This document shows positions 5,691 through 5,822 of a stretch of DNA of 5,822 nucleotides, piece by piece (position 1 is the first letter of the stretch; every line of letters starts with the position of its first letter). The stretch spans positions 1-5,822 of the forward strand of contig CALJUZ010000109.1 of NCBI GenBank assembly GCA_937975235.1, read 5' to 3'. The notes under the pieces were generated by a model. The model made no database searches. It was not told where the DNA came from and saw only the letters and a list, made by a program, of their open reading frames with translations. Source of the DNA: CALJUZ01 sp003387805 (GTDB lineage Bacteria > Bacillota > Limnochordia > Limnochordales > ZCTH02-B6). Both the position numbers and the translations under genes were made by a program.

Positions 5691-5722
5691 CGTGAAGGCA
5701 GAATCACGTGAGGGCAGAATCG
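5691..5722. repeat. 16-bp tandem duplication running into the terminator
   Basis: The copies 5691-5706 and 5707-5722 match at 14 of 16 positions, both being CGTGA(A/G)GGCAGAATC(A/G). The last bases of copy 2 (5718-5722) form the foot of the terminator stem. The duplication lies in the 3' untranslated part of the operon and has no visible coding role. Confidence 0.75.
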
Positions 5723-5763
5723 CTCAATGGGCCGGCTGCGGCCGGTCCATTGGGCGATTTTTT
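5718..5763 (+). terminator. Rho-independent terminator of the liv operon
   Basis: The arms 5718-5736 and 5741-5759 pair over 19 consecutive positions. There are 17 Watson-Crick pairs, with G.T at 5724/5753 and 5731/5746, around a TGCG loop. The T run 5758-5763 starts within the foot of the stem. It lies about 85 nt after the binding-protein stop, with no gene between. It should end the transcript efficiently. The A-A on the left foot gives the minus strand only a short T tract, so the polarity is plus. Confidence 0.93.
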
Positions 5764-5822
5764 GTGGCCGAGCGGGCACGTGTAGGCGGCGTTGCGCCAC
5801 GGCGGTTGCGTGTGTTTGCGCC

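Noticed and set aside
4157..5800. Minus-strand open frame of 547 codons opposite the binding-protein gene.
   Set aside because: It is a shadow of GC-rich codon use. The plus strand encodes a clear family protein, and the minus frame reads through the terminator hairpin and has no domain.

Overview
This window holds one complete, plus-strand gene cluster for a branched-chain/hydrophobic amino acid (HAAT, LIV-type) ABC importer. The order is livH (permease, 602-1516), livM (permease, 1513-2580), livG (ATPase, 2567-3364), livF (ATPase, 3481-4242) and a LivJ/LivK-type solute-binding protein (4412-5632), closed by a strong Rho-independent terminator (5718-5763). I see no RNA gene, insertion sequence, CRISPR array or second gene system. 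The many long antisense and out-of-frame open frames are shadows produced by GC-rich codon use.

Layout. Bases 1-601 are non-coding as far as I can tell. They hold a 43-bp duplication, a large inverted repeat (142-187) that probably insulates the operon from whatever lies to the left, a 22-bp triplication, two operator-like palindromes and a 12-bp duplication next to the livH start. livH, livM and livG overlap (4 and 14 nt) and look translationally coupled. A 116-nt gap filled by a 21-bp tandem array separates livG from livF. The stop codon of livG is part of the first array unit. A 169-nt gap with a palindrome and three perfect 11-bp repeats separates livF from the binding-protein gene, which has a textbook ribosome binding site and may be separately tuned.

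How it works. By family knowledge, the secreted binding protein catches the ligand (probably a branched-chain or other neutral amino acid, or a related amide) and docks on the LivH-LivM channel. The LivG-LivF ATPase pair then powers uptake. All ATPase motifs needed for function are visible in both subunits.

Organism. The DNA is GC-rich with GTG starts, strong AAGGAGGT-type ribosome binding sites and an intrinsic terminator, which suggests a high-GC Bacillota lineage or similar. The binding protein has a plain Sec signal peptide (A-S-A cleavage site) and no cysteine at all, so it is not a lipoprotein. That hints at a cell with an outer membrane, and a diderm Bacillota such as Limnochordia would fit. 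This placement is inference and weak.

No undescribed system is evident. The most unusual feature is that every gap of more than 100 nt, and the two flanks, carries a different short tandem duplication (periods 43, 22, 12, 21, 11 and 16 bp).
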